From Pedobacter sp. PF22-3 (GTDB lineage: Bacteria; Bacteroidota; Bacteroidia; Sphingobacteriales; Sphingobacteriaceae): a DNA stretch of 55,574 bases. The translations under genes and the position numbers were made by a program. The stretch covers positions 1 to 55,574 of the forward strand of contig NZ_JAPIVP010000025.1 of the NCBI RefSeq assembly GCF_026239555.1, read 5' to 3'. The notes below the pieces were generated by a model that had not been told where the DNA came from, did not search any database, and was given only the letters and a program-made list of their open reading frames with translations. This document shows, piece by piece, positions 17,410 through 25,660 of the stretch. Position 1 is the first letter of the stretch. The number at the start of each line of letters is the position of its first letter.

Positions 17410-18318
17410 TTATTTTCTAATAGTTTCGAAAGTCATTGAGCCTTTAGGTTTGTGTAATAATATTCCCCAACTTGTTATCCGTCCTTTGGGTTTTTTACTT
17501 ATCAAAGCAGTCCAGTTTTTGTACTTACCATTGGGTATAACCAGTGTAACCAACTTGCCATTTCCATAGATTTTCATTTCATAATTATCAAATGGTTGCA
17601 TATTTCCAGGGCATAGTTTCAACATTTTTTCTTTGTTGTTTTGATAATCAATTTTTGAATCTTCTGGCGTGGTATAGGTAACAACATCCAATTCCTCATC
17701 TCTCTTTTTACACAGCTTACGGAAATCATCAATTTTCCCAGTATTGAGCAAATCTTTTAGATTAGAAAAATATTCAACTACCTCCTTTTGCAAGACAGTT
17801 TTATCTATTTTTTTCAGATCTTGACTCTCACTCCAACCTTTTACCTGATAAGGTAAACTTTTAACATCGACCTCCCAAGTCTGTTCCCAAAAAGGAACCT
17901 TTTCTGGAGGTGCCTGAATCTTTAACTCGCTTTTAGCATAGTCTATTTCATTTGAGTAGCCTAGTGGAACATTTTTGTCTGAAACAATTTTTGAAAAATA
18001 AATATGCCATCTTGCGGTTTCATTAAAAATGATGTCTTTTGGCAATACCATTTGATCAGAAGAATCTTGCTTAGGAAGAAATCTGATTTTTAAGGTATGT
18101 TTTCCATTGCCTAATAAGTAAGGATTCAATTCAGTTGTATTACTTATATTATTTCCATAGTAGAAATCAACAAGTATATCATCCAAATAAAGTTCGTAAG
18201 GAGATAGTGCATTAACGTGAGCTATATAGCCTATTTTACCTGTTGTTGAATGAGCGCTTTCTTGTCTATTAATTTTTTCTGAGTTTTTATTAATGTTATT
18301 TTGTGATTTTGTTGGCAA
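17410..18318 (-). CDS. Putative immunity-type protein, paralogue A (lipoprotein start frameshifted)
   Basis: A 302-aa protein in the remaining frame, which begins at a TTG. It shares layout with the proteins at 19460 and 20856: an Ig-like strand region (YELYLDDILVDFYYG, then NPYLLGNGKHTLKIRFLP), a middle W..VDVK..PY..KGWSES..LKKID motif, a helical part and a C-terminal strand block (YGNGKLVTLVI). Just upstream, in another frame, an ATG at 18365 encodes a lipoprotein signal MKISLTIFSILMIFCNC. One extra A near 18310 would join them. That ATG overlaps the stop of the upstream orphan tip (ATGA), suggesting a toxin-tip/immunity pair. The immunity role is inferred from context. Confidence 0.6.
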   Translation of the reverse strand: MPTKSQNNINKNSEKINRQESAHSTTGKIGYIAHVNALSPYELYLDDILVDFYYGNNISNTTELNPYLLGNGKHTLKIRFLPKQDSSDQMVLPKDIIFNETARWHIYFSKIVSDKNVPLGYSNEIDYAKSELKIQAPPEKVPFWEQTWEVDVKSLPYQVKGWSESQDLKKIDKTVLQKEVVEYFSNLKDLLNTGKIDDFRKLCKKRDEELDVVTYTTPEDSKIDYQNNKEKMLKLCPGNMQPFDNYEMKIYGNGKLVTLVIPNGKYKNWTALISKKPKGRITSWGILLHKPKGSMTFETIRK

Positions 18319-18361
18319 TTACAAAAAATCATCAGAATTGAGAATATTGTTAAACTAATTT

Positions 18362-18628
18362 TCATATGATATCTATATTCCATGGATCTTTAGGATCTAC
18401 TATTGAGAATTTATGATCAGGTTCTTCTTCGTCTTTTTTAGTGTCAGCTTTTGCACTAAACTCTAACCAAATTTTAGCGGTCAGTCCATTAAAATTCATC
18501 CAAGCTGGACATTTATCATTTCTTTTATCAAGGGTTGCTCTAACCTCAAACTCGGCTTTTCCTTCAATACGTGCTTCCGATTCGGCCGAACCAATTCCTT
18601 CTATACTTGCATTTATATCAACCTGCAT
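18362..18628 (-). CDS. Orphan C-terminal tip related to the 917-aa T6SS cargo candidate
   Basis: An 88-aa protein from the ATG at 18628. It aligns by eye with the end of the 917-aa protein: EGKAEFEVRATLDK matches VATFKAKASIGGG, NFNGLTAKIWLEFSAK matches KFTGMKAEIEVYSALV, and both end in an acidic Trp-containing tail. This looks like a displaced alternative C-terminus without its N-terminal delivery part. An in-frame upstream ATG (18676) gives a less natural start. Its stop overlaps the ATG of the lipoprotein signal of the next gene. It may be silent, a recombination donor, or a decayed tip. Confidence 0.55.
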   Translation of the reverse strand: MQVDINASIEGIGSAESEARIEGKAEFEVRATLDKRNDKCPAWMNFNGLTAKIWLEFSAKADTKKDEEEPDHKFSIVDPKDPWNIDII

Positions 18629-18820
18629 GGAGATATACTTGTATAAGAATGTAAAATTGAAAACCAACACATGCAACAGAAAAGCTGTTCAATCACCCCA
18701 AAAAAACATTTATATTCTTTTTCTAAGCAAACAGGGATGTAAAAATTATTTGACTATCCAAGTCTGTAGCTTGCGGATTTAAGGTTATATTTTATAGCGA
18801 TTTGGGTTCTGTTTTTACTT

Positions 18821-18993
18821 GATTTTCTAATACTTTTGAAAGTATTTGAGCTTTTAGGTTTGTGCAATATTACTCCCTAGGTTGTTATCCTTCCTTTAGG
18901 TGTTTTGCTCATCAAAGCATTCCAGTTTCTATACTTACCATTGGTTATAACCAGTGTGACTAGCTTGCCATTTCCATAAATTCTTATCTTCAT
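18821..18993 (-). pseudogene. Fragment of the immunity-type family (C-terminal end, stop inside)
   Basis: This stretch repeats the 3' end of paralogue A: YGNGKLVTLVITNGKYRNWN, then ALMSKTPKGRITT, a TAG at 18877-18879 where A has Trp, then GVILHKPKSSNTFKSIRK. The DNA similarity with 17404-17580 is obvious by eye. Only the last 55 or so codons are present, so it is a decayed duplicate. Confidence 0.75.
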
Positions 18994-19031
18994 CTGCCTC
19001 ATCACTAATTTCAATCTTAGATTTATTTTTA

Positions 19032-19463
19032 TTAACGAAATGGAACAGCTGGTTTTCTGAATACATATGCCATGCCTAAGCAGACAACACAAAAAAAGAC
19101 AGAAATTAATGGGACTATATATAATTGAAAAATACCTGTCACTGATATTTCAGGAAATTCTTTATTATAATATATTTTAGCTCTCGTACTGGAAAATGAT
19201 TTACTATTCGAATATTCACCAGAATTGATTGTATGCAAATTCCCTTTTCTATCATAAAATTGATAAACTGGAGAAAAGTACTGTGTACTGAGACCTGTTT
19301 TATTATCCTTTTTTAATTTCTCAGCAAAATCTATTAATTTTCCAGATGTTACTTCATACGTAAAAAGAACATTTAAACTTCTATATGATAGTGCGATACT
19401 GGAGATAAAAAGACCAATTCCCATAAAAAGGAACATAAAAAAAGTCAACCTATCTTTTATCAT
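19032..19463 (-). CDS. DUF3592-like two-helix membrane protein
   Basis: A 143-aa protein with membrane helices near residues 7-30 and 110-133 and an external domain between them. The segment SPVYQFYDRKGNLHTINSGEYSNSKSF...ARIYYN is the pattern of DUF3592 proteins (VxYxF...Y.P..P). Function of the family is unknown. Its ATG overlaps the stop of paralogue B by 4 bp, so it is translated with it. The 3' end touches the fragment at 18821-18993. Confidence 0.65.
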   Translation of the reverse strand: MIKDRLTFFMFLFMGIGLFISSIALSYRSLNVLFTYEVTSGKLIDFAEKLKKDNKTGLSTQYFSPVYQFYDRKGNLHTINSGEYSNSKSFSSTRAKIYYNKEFPEISVTGIFQLYIVPLISVFFCVVCLGMAYVFRKPAVPFR

Positions 19464-20419
19464 CTGATAATTTCGAGTTTATCGCTACCTTCTGGTTTAT
19501 GCAGATAGAAGGTGTGTGATTTGGGCATCATATTTTTAGCAGTCTTAGAAATCAGCGGAGAATATCCGAAAGTAAGTGTATCTGCACACACTAAAGTTAC
19601 CACTCTCCCATTTCCAAAAAATTTTAACTCTGCCTTCTTACATGGATATATAAAATTTCTTTTCTCAACGGCATAATCGCTCATATTCTTTGTAAGTTGA
19701 TTTTCAATTTCCTTATTCCAGGGTTTTGATGCTGCTTCTTCATAAATTGTATTTCTAACTAATGAAAGAAATTTATTTTGATTGCCTTCTTTCAATACTT
19801 TTTTGTAATTGTCATAAAACTCATCAACTTCTCTATGGATATTTGGATCATTGATTAATTTTTTACTTTTACTCCAACCCACAATTTTCCAATTAATGTC
19901 TTTAGCATCCACTTCAAATGAAGTTTTATATTCTGAATATGGCATAGGCTTCTCTAATTGAGGCGTTTTATATACTAATGTTTCCCACTTATATTCGTTT
20001 CCTTTACCTTTAGCATTTAGCTGATCGAGCATAGTCATCGGCTCTTTGTTTTTTGTAATATCTATTTTAACAAAGGAGTTCTTAGAAAGAGATGAGACAA
20101 AAAGATTTTCCTCTTTTTTTGCAGGAAACATTCTTATTGTTATTTCCTGTTTTCCAGGCTTTAGAATATATTGGTTAATATCAACCGTTAAACCTGATCT
20201 CTCACCTAATCCAAAATAAGTAATGATCGGCATATCATTCAATAATATTTCGTAAGAACAATCTAAATGCTCATACTTTAGTTTAAACAACATACCTTCT
20301 TTTTGATATTCTATTTTTTCCATGATTTTATTTTCAGCTGCTGTATCTTTTTTGTTCTGTGCACAGGATTGTAAACTTATATAAATCCCTAATGCAATTA
20401 ATTTTATTAACCTATTCAT
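19460..20419 (-). CDS. Putative immunity-type lipoprotein, paralogue B
   Basis: A 319-aa predicted lipoprotein (signal MNRLIKLIALGIYISLQSC, Cys19). After a linker come an Ig-like region (CSYEILLNDMPIITYFGLG, NQYILKPGKQEITIRMFP), the W.VDAKDINWKIVGWSKS motif, a helical part and a strand block (FFGNGRVVTLVC) near the end. These match the proteins at 17410 and 20856. An intact signal and family copy number in a T6SS cargo region suggest a periplasmic protective role, but no target is known. It overlaps the genes on both sides by a few bases, implying one transcript. Confidence 0.68.
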   Translation of the reverse strand: MNRLIKLIALGIYISLQSCAQNKKDTAAENKIMEKIEYQKEGMLFKLKYEHLDCSYEILLNDMPIITYFGLGERSGLTVDINQYILKPGKQEITIRMFPAKKEENLFVSSLSKNSFVKIDITKNKEPMTMLDQLNAKGKGNEYKWETLVYKTPQLEKPMPYSEYKTSFEVDAKDINWKIVGWSKSKKLINDPNIHREVDEFYDNYKKVLKEGNQNKFLSLVRNTIYEEAASKPWNKEIENQLTKNMSDYAVEKRNFIYPCKKAELKFFGNGRVVTLVCADTLTFGYSPLISKTAKNMMPKSHTFYLHKPEGSDKLEIIR

Positions 20420-20780
20420 CGTCTCCTGTATTGAAATTTAAAAAATCTGTTTTCTTATTCGGATTATTTATGCAGCATTTGGAAAATCCGGAATAAACGA
20501 TCCAAAAAAAAGATTTTATTGAGATTGTTTCATTTCCAACTTGCTTATAGCTTTTAGCAATCGTTTTGTTAAAACATGATGGCCTGAAATTGTATAAAAC
20601 AATAAGGATGAAATAAAATTCAAGCTGGAAAATGGTCAGTTGATAACCGTCGTTGGTATTTATGATTAAGCTTTCGTTAGTTTCTTGGGTAATGAAGAAA
20701 TAGAATAACGAGCAAACAACATAGAGCCTAAAAAGCAGAAAATAGCAGAATAGAATAGTTGAAATTCTTTTGGCTGTCAT
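20412..20780 (-). pseudogene. Truncated duplicate of the 15504-16166 membrane gene
   Basis: The first 288 bp (20493-20780) equal 15879-16166 with about a dozen substitutions and no gaps. At FFWIVY the match stops and the frame continues for about 28 unrelated codons (SGFSKCCINNPNKK...) into the start of paralogue B. The product would keep only about two and a half of six membrane segments. It may still be translated, but it is best read as a duplication remnant. Confidence 0.72.
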
Positions 20781-20855
20781 TAATTTTTTTTAATTACCAC
20801 CATAAATCATTACTACCTGCAAAAGAATGAACCTATTATTTCTCAGATAAAAATT

Positions 20856-21632
20856 TTAAAGCACAATAGATATGGGGGAATTGGCTGTTTTTTTGTGGAA
20901 TAAAACATATTCGATAAAAGCATCTTCCTCCTTTTCGTTATCGATATATACACCAGGCGCCTCATTTAACATCTGTAAACCAACGAACTTATCATTATTG
21001 TAAAAAACCAATCTGTATGATTTTAAAGGGTGCAACTTAACCAGATGATGCATAACACCACTTAAATAGGATGCCTCCTGTTTTTTTCTCCTTTCGCTGT
21101 CTACGTAGAGCGAAGTAAAAATATTCTCCTGCCTTTCGCTGGTCAATTTCTGATAAGCAGCTAAGTCATTATTTTTAAATGCATCGGTATATTTGATGTA
21201 TTCTTTTTCCAAAGTCTCTCTTAGAATGGTCTGATCAATTTTTTTTAGATCGGCAGAATCAACATATGATAGAGTATATGGAACATCTGCATCAAATATT
21301 TTATTGTCGGTAAAAACCCCAGCAGTATATGTTTTTAAATCGGGGGTTTTATAATCCATAACGTCTTTACGTTCTTTGGGGGTATTTTTTTCAAAGGTTT
21401 CAATTTTCAAAATTACCTCTGCCCCTACCGGAAACTCCTCGCCCTCGTTTACCGATAGCATTTTTAAGGTGATGCTCTGTTTTCCACTTTTCGGGATAAA
21501 ATTATTAATCGGTAAACGGAATGAGGTTGCTCCCAATTTATAATGGAAATAAAAAGGGATATCATTTACCAGAAGTTCGAAATAACAGCCTCTGGCATCT
21601 ATAAACAATTCGTAAATCGGCTTTACACCCAT
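20856..21632 (-). CDS. Putative immunity-type protein, paralogue C (no signal peptide)
   Basis: A 258-aa protein of the same layout as the genes at 17410 and 19460: CYFELLVNDIPFYFHYKLG, NFIPKSGKQSITLKMLS, a middle region ending SYVDSADLKKIDQTIL, and a terminal strand block LVFYNNDKFVGLQML. It lacks a signal peptide, unlike paralogue B, so it would be cytosolic or has lost its leader. It is the copy nearest the 917-aa cargo candidate, 47 bp after the 263-aa lipoprotein gene on the same strand. No known domain was recognised. Confidence 0.65.
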   Translation of the reverse strand: MGVKPIYELFIDARGCYFELLVNDIPFYFHYKLGATSFRLPINNFIPKSGKQSITLKMLSVNEGEEFPVGAEVILKIETFEKNTPKERKDVMDYKTPDLKTYTAGVFTDNKIFDADVPYTLSYVDSADLKKIDQTILRETLEKEYIKYTDAFKNNDLAAYQKLTSERQENIFTSLYVDSERRKKQEASYLSGVMHHLVKLHPLKSYRLVFYNNDKFVGLQMLNEAPGVYIDNEKEEDAFIEYVLFHKKTANSPISIVL

Positions 21633-21679
21633 TGAGTTTGTATTAATTATAATCGATCAATTAGTTAACGCAGGTAAAA

Positions 21680-22426
21680 TTAATTCCCGAACTCTTTTAA
21701 ATATCCTTTGGTATCTGGATTTAAGTAGGCAATTGCTAGTTCAAAGAAATTTGCATCTTCTGATTTCCCGAAACTAAGTTGGATAACTTTATCTTTTGCC
21801 CACCATTCGTAATTTGTAACGCCGGTTGACTGCGGTTGCTCTTTAAATGTAGCACCTTTGTTTTTTGCTTTTAAGTCGGTTAATAATGCATTATATTCTT
21901 TTAAGCCGGTATTATGTAGATTACCTGTTTGTAACCTTATCCTTATTAATTTATTGTTGGCCGTGGAACTTGTATAAATACTGCTGAATCCAATTTCTTT
22001 GGAATTCCAATAACCAAAGCTTCTCAAATCTGGATTTCGCATGCTTAGTAGAGGAGCTGTACGATCGATACTGAACAAATCGCCATAAGCTTCACCCTTT
22101 TTTATCACGTGGTTTTCCCTCTTTTTATAACGTTCTATTAAAGGCTGTTCCGTTATATTATAAAGTGTAAACCATTTAATCTTGATGGGCGTATCCTTGA
22201 TATTGGTATGTTTATCAGCACCCATTACATTTTCCTTTGAATAAGCAAGTTTCGCAAAGAAGTTATCTAGATTGAGTTTTTGGAAATCGACCTTAGCAAG
22301 ATCAATTGGCTTCCCTCTTTCCAGAACAGGGTTAACCCCTTCACTTTTGCAGCTATTCATCCCCATAAAACATAAAACCGAAAAAAGAATAACTCTAAAT
22401 TTATTTATTTGCTGCTTTTTTATCAT
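21680..22426 (-). CDS. Predicted lipoprotein downstream of T6SS cargo candidate
   Basis: From the ATG at 22426 this is a 248-aa lipoprotein (signal MIKKQQINKFRVILFSVLC, lipobox FMGMNSC). An earlier in-frame ATG at 22471 would spoil the signal. Later segments include IKIKWFTLYNITEQPLIERYK and YEWWAKDKVIQLSFGK. No family is recognised. The gene overlaps the 3' end of the 917-aa gene by 26 bp, the arrangement typical of an effector followed by its periplasmic immunity protein. That role is inferred from position and signal only. Confidence 0.65.
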   Translation of the reverse strand: MIKKQQINKFRVILFSVLCFMGMNSCKSEGVNPVLERGKPIDLAKVDFQKLNLDNFFAKLAYSKENVMGADKHTNIKDTPIKIKWFTLYNITEQPLIERYKKRENHVIKKGEAYGDLFSIDRTAPLLSMRNPDLRSFGYWNSKEIGFSSIYTSSTANNKLIRIRLQTGNLHNTGLKEYNALLTDLKAKNKGATFKEQPQSTGVTNYEWWAKDKVIQLSFGKSEDANFFELAIAYLNPDTKGYLKEFGN

Positions 22427-25154
22427 CTTGATCTGTATAAATTTTTTCTGGACCATACCAAATGCTTTCATTTAATAACACAAATTCTTTCTTTGCTTTA
22501 ACATCCACTTTTTTATTAGAAACTTCTTCCCATTCTGGATTATGTACCGTTTTTTTCCTACGAACCAATGCAGAATAAACTTCTATTTCTGCTTTCATGC
22601 CAGTAAATTTCACCTGCACTGTTTTAAATATCCCGCCTTTATCTGCGTCCCAATTTTCGCTGTACTCTACCCCACCACCAATTGATGCCTTTGCTTTAAA
22701 CGTAGCTACGGTTTCTTCTGTAGTTCCAACTGGGAGAGCAGCTCCGGTAACCGTAGCAATAACCGTTCCTTCGTAATCAACACCCGCTTCTAAGGATGCG
22801 CTTACCTTGATTTTTAGTTCACGTTTTAAGCCTGAATCCCAACCATCAAGGTTATGGTATCCGAGAGATACTTCTCCAGCAATTTCTGCATTTAGTTTAA
22901 AATTAAAATAGATATCAAGATTATCTATTGCGTACTCCAATGCTTCAATAATCCATTGAACAGCTTTACCAACCATGCCCCCAACTTTACCTAAAATAGC
23001 AACCAGATCTACGGTAATTCCGATACCAACAAAAGGCTTTAATGCCACTCCTCCCTCTATCCTTGTGCCTACTTTACCTTTGTTCTTGTCTAATTTCGCT
23101 AGGGCATGCTTCCACTTTATGGCGATACCAACATTGGGCGGATCAATATTAAATTCGAAAGTACGAATAGATCCTGTTCTAACTGCGGCAGAACCGCCAG
23201 CATTGGCACCTCTTCCATCAAATACTTCAAGACCACGATAAACGGCATTAAATGTGCCAACAACCTTTTTAATGGCATTTTCAATTTTATAGCCAGCCTC
23301 AAATTCGGTACCACTTGTAGCTGCTTTTAAGGTAAAATCGACCCCTACTTTTTCTTCTGTTTCGGCCTTTGCCTCCAATTCTCTCGTTACATGCCTAAAA
23401 TTAAAATTGTTATGATATCCTCTTAAATCCTCGCGGGTTGACGTAAATTTTAGGGTTACCTTACGCGTTCCGGGTATTGCAATTAAAGCTGCCAATTCCC
23501 ATTCCATATCAGGAAAAACGCGTATTTTAACTAGCTGATTTGGATAACGGCAAGTACTTACCGGCAGATAATAACTTTGAGATTTAGCTTCATCCAAAAT
23601 AAAATAATTGAAAACCCAATAGCCATTCACCGCATCACTTGTCTGTGTTGATATGGCACTCTGTGCCTTTTCTAAAAATGTTTTGTTATAAACATACCTT
23701 AGCATCAATACCGCTTCATCATCTCCATTGAATTTATAATCTCTGTTTAACTGCCATTCCTGTGTTTCACTTACATCTTTTGATGGACCCCTCTTGGTAT
23801 CTGGCTGTACATCATAATCATCCTTTTGACTCATATCGGGTCTGGTAACAAATACCCCCCCGTTAAGTCTTAACGCAGGCATTACACGATTTATCTGGAA
23901 AAGATTTTTCTGTTCACTATGTTTTTGTCCGGCTTCCAAAAGCAGGCCATTACATAGTACTCCTTTTGTAGTCAACTTACCAACTTTTATACTGATATTT
24001 TTTCGGTTATCTCCAGCAATGATGTCAAATGTTTGAGCGGTTTGATCAATCGGTTTATCTGTAGCGTCTTCATCAAAGATAATCACCTCCGCATCATCAC
24101 TTTTAACGGTAATAGATGAAAATCCGCATGGATCAGATTCCTTACGCGTGTAACGTACGTCTCCAATGTATTGGATTTGGTTAACCTTCTGTGCTTCAAT
24201 TCGATTCAAATAGCTATCCATCAATTCTTCGGATACCATAAATCGGCTTGATTCAGAGGGTTTGCTATCTAAATCTTCGAGTTTAAGTATGTTGCGGTCG
24301 TACTTAAGCAGGTCCATAGTGGGTTCGGCAGCAAAATTTTTGGTAGTTACTAAATGGAGTAGCTCCTTACCACTTCTGTCTTTATCTTTCCTATAAACTT
24401 CGAGGGCAATGGTAAAATTCTTTAGCCGGTTTTCTCCTTTTTTCCATGAAATATCAATTGGAAAGCCGCTGTTAAATCTAAAGTTATAATCATTAGCCGA
24501 TGCTGCTCCACTGATATCAAATACTTTTACTTTATCCCAAAGATTATTTTCCTCAAAGGCTTTGGTATCGCGAAATGCAGCGGCGCGTTCTTTTTCGAAA
24601 AGATACATCTTAGCCATGTAAGACTTGCCTTTATCCATATTATATCCATGAAAAGCTATCTGATAGCGGATATACTCACCGTACCTTCGAACACGTTCAC
24701 TTTCGGTAAAATAAGCAAAAATAATACTAGGCTTGGCCATAGGGATTACATAAAAGTAAAAGCCAGAGCCTGGTTCAAAGCTAAACACTTCAACGCGTTG
24801 CTTAAAACCATAATAAAAGGTTGATCCTGTAGGCGCGAATTTAATACTACTTCCAACTTTATACCGGGTTCCCAGCCCCCACTTTTTTACCGCAACTGTT
24901 CCGCCAGAAAGATTTCCCCATAAAGAGTTATCGTTACTTTTTTGAACATCTTTAAAAAAATCATTGTATATAAAAGCCCACCTCGCTCCATTTACAGTTG
25001 CCTGTTTATTTTTATTAGATTCTTCAATACAGGTTTCATCAACAATAAATTCATTTATATCATCTACGTTAAGCAGATATTCTCCACCCAAAACTACCTG
25101 GCCTAGATGACCATTATTCTTTTTCCAATAACAATGTTTTATACCTCTGGCCAT
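22401..25154 (-). CDS. Large T6SS-associated cargo/effector candidate, 917 aa
   Basis: A 917-aa protein with no signal peptide, encoded directly after a DUF4280 PAAR-like gene (5 bp gap) in the vgrG operon. The N-terminal half is strand-rich with repeated aromatic segments (KFAPTGSTFYYGFKQRVEVFSF, PSIIFAYFTESERVRRYGEY). The C-terminal third (about 670-850) has GIAIKWKHALAKLDKNKG, a hydrophobic amphipathic stretch KPFVGIGITVDLVAILGKVG, GMVGKAVQWIIEALEYAIDN, and long strands (AGEVSLGYHNLDGWDSGLK). I recognise no enzyme motif. Context says secreted T6SS cargo or a spike extension; the hydrophobic part leaves membrane insertion possible. A related orphan tip lies at 18362. Confidence 0.7.
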   Translation of the reverse strand: MARGIKHCYWKKNNGHLGQVVLGGEYLLNVDDINEFIVDETCIEESNKNKQATVNGARWAFIYNDFFKDVQKSNDNSLWGNLSGGTVAVKKWGLGTRYKVGSSIKFAPTGSTFYYGFKQRVEVFSFEPGSGFYFYVIPMAKPSIIFAYFTESERVRRYGEYIRYQIAFHGYNMDKGKSYMAKMYLFEKERAAAFRDTKAFEENNLWDKVKVFDISGAASANDYNFRFNSGFPIDISWKKGENRLKNFTIALEVYRKDKDRSGKELLHLVTTKNFAAEPTMDLLKYDRNILKLEDLDSKPSESSRFMVSEELMDSYLNRIEAQKVNQIQYIGDVRYTRKESDPCGFSSITVKSDDAEVIIFDEDATDKPIDQTAQTFDIIAGDNRKNISIKVGKLTTKGVLCNGLLLEAGQKHSEQKNLFQINRVMPALRLNGGVFVTRPDMSQKDDYDVQPDTKRGPSKDVSETQEWQLNRDYKFNGDDEAVLMLRYVYNKTFLEKAQSAISTQTSDAVNGYWVFNYFILDEAKSQSYYLPVSTCRYPNQLVKIRVFPDMEWELAALIAIPGTRKVTLKFTSTREDLRGYHNNFNFRHVTRELEAKAETEEKVGVDFTLKAATSGTEFEAGYKIENAIKKVVGTFNAVYRGLEVFDGRGANAGGSAAVRTGSIRTFEFNIDPPNVGIAIKWKHALAKLDKNKGKVGTRIEGGVALKPFVGIGITVDLVAILGKVGGMVGKAVQWIIEALEYAIDNLDIYFNFKLNAEIAGEVSLGYHNLDGWDSGLKRELKIKVSASLEAGVDYEGTVIATVTGAALPVGTTEETVATFKAKASIGGGVEYSENWDADKGGIFKTVQVKFTGMKAEIEVYSALVRRKKTVHNPEWEEVSNKKVDVKAKKEFVLLNESIWYGPEKIYTDQDDKKAANK

Positions 25155-25159
25155 AATCT

Positions 25160-25645
25160 TTATTCAGCATTTAAAAATTCGTAAAAATCAGCCTTATTAA
25201 GCTCCTTTATATTCACCAATGGATTTATCTGTGATTGCTGCTCTTCATCGGCATTATCAATATTCTGCTGAGAAGGTTGCCCTTTCTGCCCTGTTTTAGC
25301 AAAAAAAATACAGGGCGAACCACTAATGGTACAAACACCTTTACTATCTTCTACCAAAACCTGCCCACTGTTAATTAATACCATATCTTTATACATGCCC
25401 TTCCATTCGGTTAGTGCAGGTACACAGGGTTTAAAACCACCTGGGGTTGGCTGAAGTTTACATTGGCCAAAGGTGTTTTTTTCAAAAGTCATTCCGATAT
25501 CTACATGAGACGCAATTAATTTTTGTGCGCCATCTTTATCGTTTACATAATGCTTTTGCTGGGTAAGCACTTTCAATTTATCGGTTGTGGTACCAAACTG
25601 GCATTGGCAGGTGGCACCTTGTACAATGATTTCTTTCTGTGACAT
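25160..25645 (-). CDS. DUF4280 PAAR-like protein
   Basis: A 161-aa protein with the DUF4280 pattern: CQCQFGTTTDKLKVL near the start, HVDIGMTFEKNTFGQCKLQ, PCVPALTEWKGMYKDMVLINSGQ, and CTISGSPCIFF at the end of the domain (about residue 115). DUF4280 proteins are PAAR-like and are thought to cap the VgrG spike and attach cargo. The last 45 residues form a polar tail that may dock the partner encoded next, the 917-aa protein 5 bp downstream. Confidence 0.85.
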   Translation of the reverse strand: MSQKEIIVQGATCQCQFGTTTDKLKVLTQQKHYVNDKDGAQKLIASHVDIGMTFEKNTFGQCKLQPTPGGFKPCVPALTEWKGMYKDMVLINSGQVLVEDSKGVCTISGSPCIFFAKTGQKGQPSQQNIDNADEEQQSQINPLVNIKELNKADFYEFLNAE

Positions 25646-25660
25646 TCTTTTCTCCTTTAT

